A stretch of DNA of 64,000 nucleotides, taken from positions 124,001 through 188,000 of the forward strand of contig JBKBIP010000007.1 of assembly GCA_046297495.1 (NCBI GenBank). The letters run 5' to 3'. This stretch comes from JBKBIP01 sp046297495. GTDB taxonomy: Bacteria > Planctomycetota > Planctomycetia > Gemmatales > Gemmataceae. The translations under genes were made by a program, and so were the position numbers. The notes below the pieces were generated by a model. That model was not told the DNA's origin and did not search any database. It saw only the letters and a list, made by a program, of their open reading frames with translations. Positions 62,392-64,000 of the stretch are shown one piece after another (the first letter of the stretch is position 1; each line of letters starts with the position of its first letter).

Positions 62392-63585
62392 TCAATCAAC
62401 CAAGTCAACCCGCGTTCGCCAAGAGAAATCGAGAAAAAAAGAAACGGAAACCCCTGGCGACCAGGCCAGGCGTAAACCCTCGCGGTCGTGAATCGGCATC
62501 TTGTTGGCAATGGAAGTCCGTGTGGGTTGGAACAGCGCGTAGGGCGCGGTGGGAGCAAGCGTCAATCGCTCCCTGTGGGGGGCTAGGGAAACGTATGGTT
62601 CGAGAATCCGCCGAAGCGCATCCGTATGGTCCGCTTTTTCCAGCGGATAGTGGCGCTTCAGGTCAGCCAAGATCGGCGCGGGAGCGTGGTCAGCGGGACA
62701 GCAGGCGGAAAGCAGCGCATCGAACAGCGTGCCGCACGTCCCTTCCCGCCGACATGCCCGCATTTCTTCCCGTTCCGCGTGCTTCCCAACGGCTGCCCCC
62801 CGCTTGTGCTTGCGGCCGTTCGGATGGCAGCCGGCACAGTCGTCGATTTCCCCAATGCCGCGTTTGAGGTGCTTCTCCAGTGTTTTCCCGGGGTCATGGC
62901 GATGGCAACCATAACAAGTGTAGGTTTGGTAATCATCGGCATTCGTGTGACACGTTGCGCAAGCGCGTTGTTTGTTCTTACCGCCGCCGTGGTTGAGAGG
63001 GAACGAATGGGCGAAGACGGCACCGGTCCAAGTATCTGTCGTATGGCACTGATCGCATCGCGTCCCGAAACGTCCGCGATGAACTCGCGGTTCGGCGTGG
63101 CAGGTGGCGCAATCGCGCGGCGTTCCTTGAAAGACATGGTTGACATGGCAAGCCGCGCAGGCGACGGTTTGATGTTGGCCAGTCAGCGGAAATCTGGTGC
63201 ACGCATGATCGAATTTGGTCATGTCGGTCAACACACCGCGCGCGCCCTGATGCTCGGTGTGACAATGGCGGCACTGCATGGCCTCGGCGAGTTGCCCGTG
63301 CAAGGGAAGTCCACCCTCGATTTGCTCGCGCACATTTACATGACAATTGAGACATCGGGAAGCCATGGTCTCTCGGCTCCAGGGCGGGACGTGACAGGCG
63401 GCGCAGTTGCCGCTCAGGGCGGCATGCGACATGACGCCCCCCAACGCCACGTTTCTCCGGCTTTGAGCGTTCAGGGGGCCAGGACTAAACATCTGTTGGC
63501 CGCTGACGGCGAGAATCAGCGCGACCGCCCCCAACGTCAGTAGAGCCGTCAGTTTCCCCAAGCTCATCGTGGCCAAACGTTCCAT
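62392..63585 (-). CDS. Nine-haem c-type cytochrome
   Basis: A 397-residue exported protein. GAGGG is close before the ATG. A signal or anchor (LTALLTLGAVALILAVSG) leads to nine CXXCH motifs between residues about 58 and 260: CAACH, CLNCH, CRHCH, CAACH, CATCH, CDQCH, CATCH, CYGCH, CAGCH. The spacing resembles the cytochrome c7/c3-like class. The last 130 residues have no haem motif and look unlike the rest (Arg-rich, then a hydrophobic SVSFFLDFSW end), so a frameshift or an unusual tail is possible. It starts 10 bases after the stop of the membrane-protein gene. Confidence 0.83.
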   Translation of the reverse strand: MERLATMSLGKLTALLTLGAVALILAVSGQQMFSPGPLNAQSRRNVALGGVMSHAALSGNCAACHVPPWSRETMASRCLNCHVNVREQIEGGLPLHGQLAEAMQCRHCHTEHQGARGVLTDMTKFDHACTRFPLTGQHQTVACAACHVNHVFQGTPRDCATCHAEPRVHRGRFGTRCDQCHTTDTWTGAVFAHSFPLNHGGGKNKQRACATCHTNADDYQTYTCYGCHRHDPGKTLEKHLKRGIGEIDDCAGCHPNGRKHKRGAAVGKHAEREEMRACRREGTCGTLFDALLSACCPADHAPAPILADLKRHYPLEKADHTDALRRILEPYVSLAPHRERLTLAPTAPYALFQPTRTSIANKMPIHDREGLRLAWSPGVSVSFFLDFSWRTRVDLVD

Positions 63586-63595
63586 GAAGCCCTCA

Positions 63596-64000
63596 TTACT
63601 TCAACAGCGTGGAGTAATACAGTGCCGCGACGATGTGCAGGAAAGCCAAGGTGAACAACACGGCGCCGAGCGGGATGTGAAACAAGTGCCACAGCGCCAA
63701 TAAACGGCGTGTCATCACCAAAGCTCGAATTTGGACCAACAGCTGATAACGCTCCTCCAACAATGCTTGGAGTTGGGCCGCGTACGGATTATCTTGCTGG
63801 CACAATGTTTGGATCAGGCGGCGCAGGCACCGCCGCAGCCGCCATCGTGACAGGGACCGTCCCCACACCACCTGCCAGTTCCTGGGCAAGACGCCGGCTT
63901 CCTCCACCAAACGCACCATCTCCTCCACCTCGACTCCCAAGGTGCGTAGTTGCTCATCCGTCCGGGCCAGACAAGCTTCCAATTCCTCGGCGCCGACCGC
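63596..64000 (-). CDS. C-terminal part of a membrane protein, possibly haem-binding (cut by window edge)
   Basis: The frame is open from 64000 to the stop at 63596; no start is needed inside the window. The soluble part is helical (EEMVRLVEEAGVLPRNW, RRLIQTLCQQDNPYAAQL). It ends with one membrane helix containing two histidines (LWHLFHIPLGAVLFTLAFLH, then IVAALYYSTLLK), which could ligate haem b in a cytochrome-b-like quinol or electron-transfer unit. It is directly followed by the nine-haem cytochrome, supporting an electron-transfer role. The upstream domains are not visible. Confidence 0.65.
   Translation of the reverse strand, partial: AVGAEELEACLARTDEQLRTLGVEVEEMVRLVEEAGVLPRNWQVVWGRSLSRWRLRRCLRRLIQTLCQQDNPYAAQLQALLEERYQLLVQIRALVMTRRLLALWHLFHIPLGAVLFTLAFLHIVAALYYSTLLK

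Overview
The window reads as a draft-assembly piece (two runs of about 100 N) from a planctomycete of the Gemmata type. The evidence is an N-terminal LEPR-XLL-like motif on a secreted protein, an Lpg1974-like barrel protein, several Hanks-type kinases, an FHA-linked class III cyclase, multihaem cytochromes next to barrel proteins, a large DUF4175-like protein, a Rad52-like protein, and many GC-rich intergenic hairpins. I see no tRNA, rRNA, CRISPR array, integrase or transposase. Assignments rest on motifs read by eye, not on database searches.

Left third (1-18 kb). A possible outer-membrane electron-transfer pair (barrel protein plus multihaem cytochrome with LVIVD repeats) is followed by a secreted protein with two GlcG/HbpS-like domains. 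Next come a translationally coupled kinase and FHA-cyclase pair, a barrel protein, a membrane protein and ribonuclease Y.

19.2-25.4 kb holds the most striking region: a one-strand cluster of kinase, V4R-like protein, phycobiliprotein-like globin, a small protein with three NW motifs, a second V4R protein, a [2Fe-2S] ferredoxin, haem oxygenase and a second kinase. It matches the bilin biosynthesis-associated globin (BBAG) clusters known from non-photosynthetic bacteria, but no bilin reductase is present. Copies of one palindromic repeat, in opposite orientations, lie on either side of it.

26-48 kb is mostly housekeeping and envelope genes: an NCS1 permease, MBL hydrolase, UDP-sugar pyrophosphorylase, PsuG, GntP permease, PQQ-propeller protein, SmpB, glycosyltransferases, a double InaA-like kinase, a metallopeptidase lipoprotein, Rad52-like, NHL, J-like, NYN/LOTUS, an aminotransferase and a site-2 protease.

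48.5-52.6 kb is a second unusual region, a ubiquitin-like conjugation operon: JAMM peptidase, a 60-residue protein, E2-like, E1-like and a 397-residue protein of unknown function. No recognisable ubiquitin-like modifier is present.

52.9-64 kb carries NadB, a C45 peptidase, a CPBP protease, the DUF4175-like giant, a secreted unknown, a UPF0173 hydrolase, and a nine-haem cytochrome beside a membrane protein cut by the window edge. Three families of inverted repeats occupy many of the gaps between genes.
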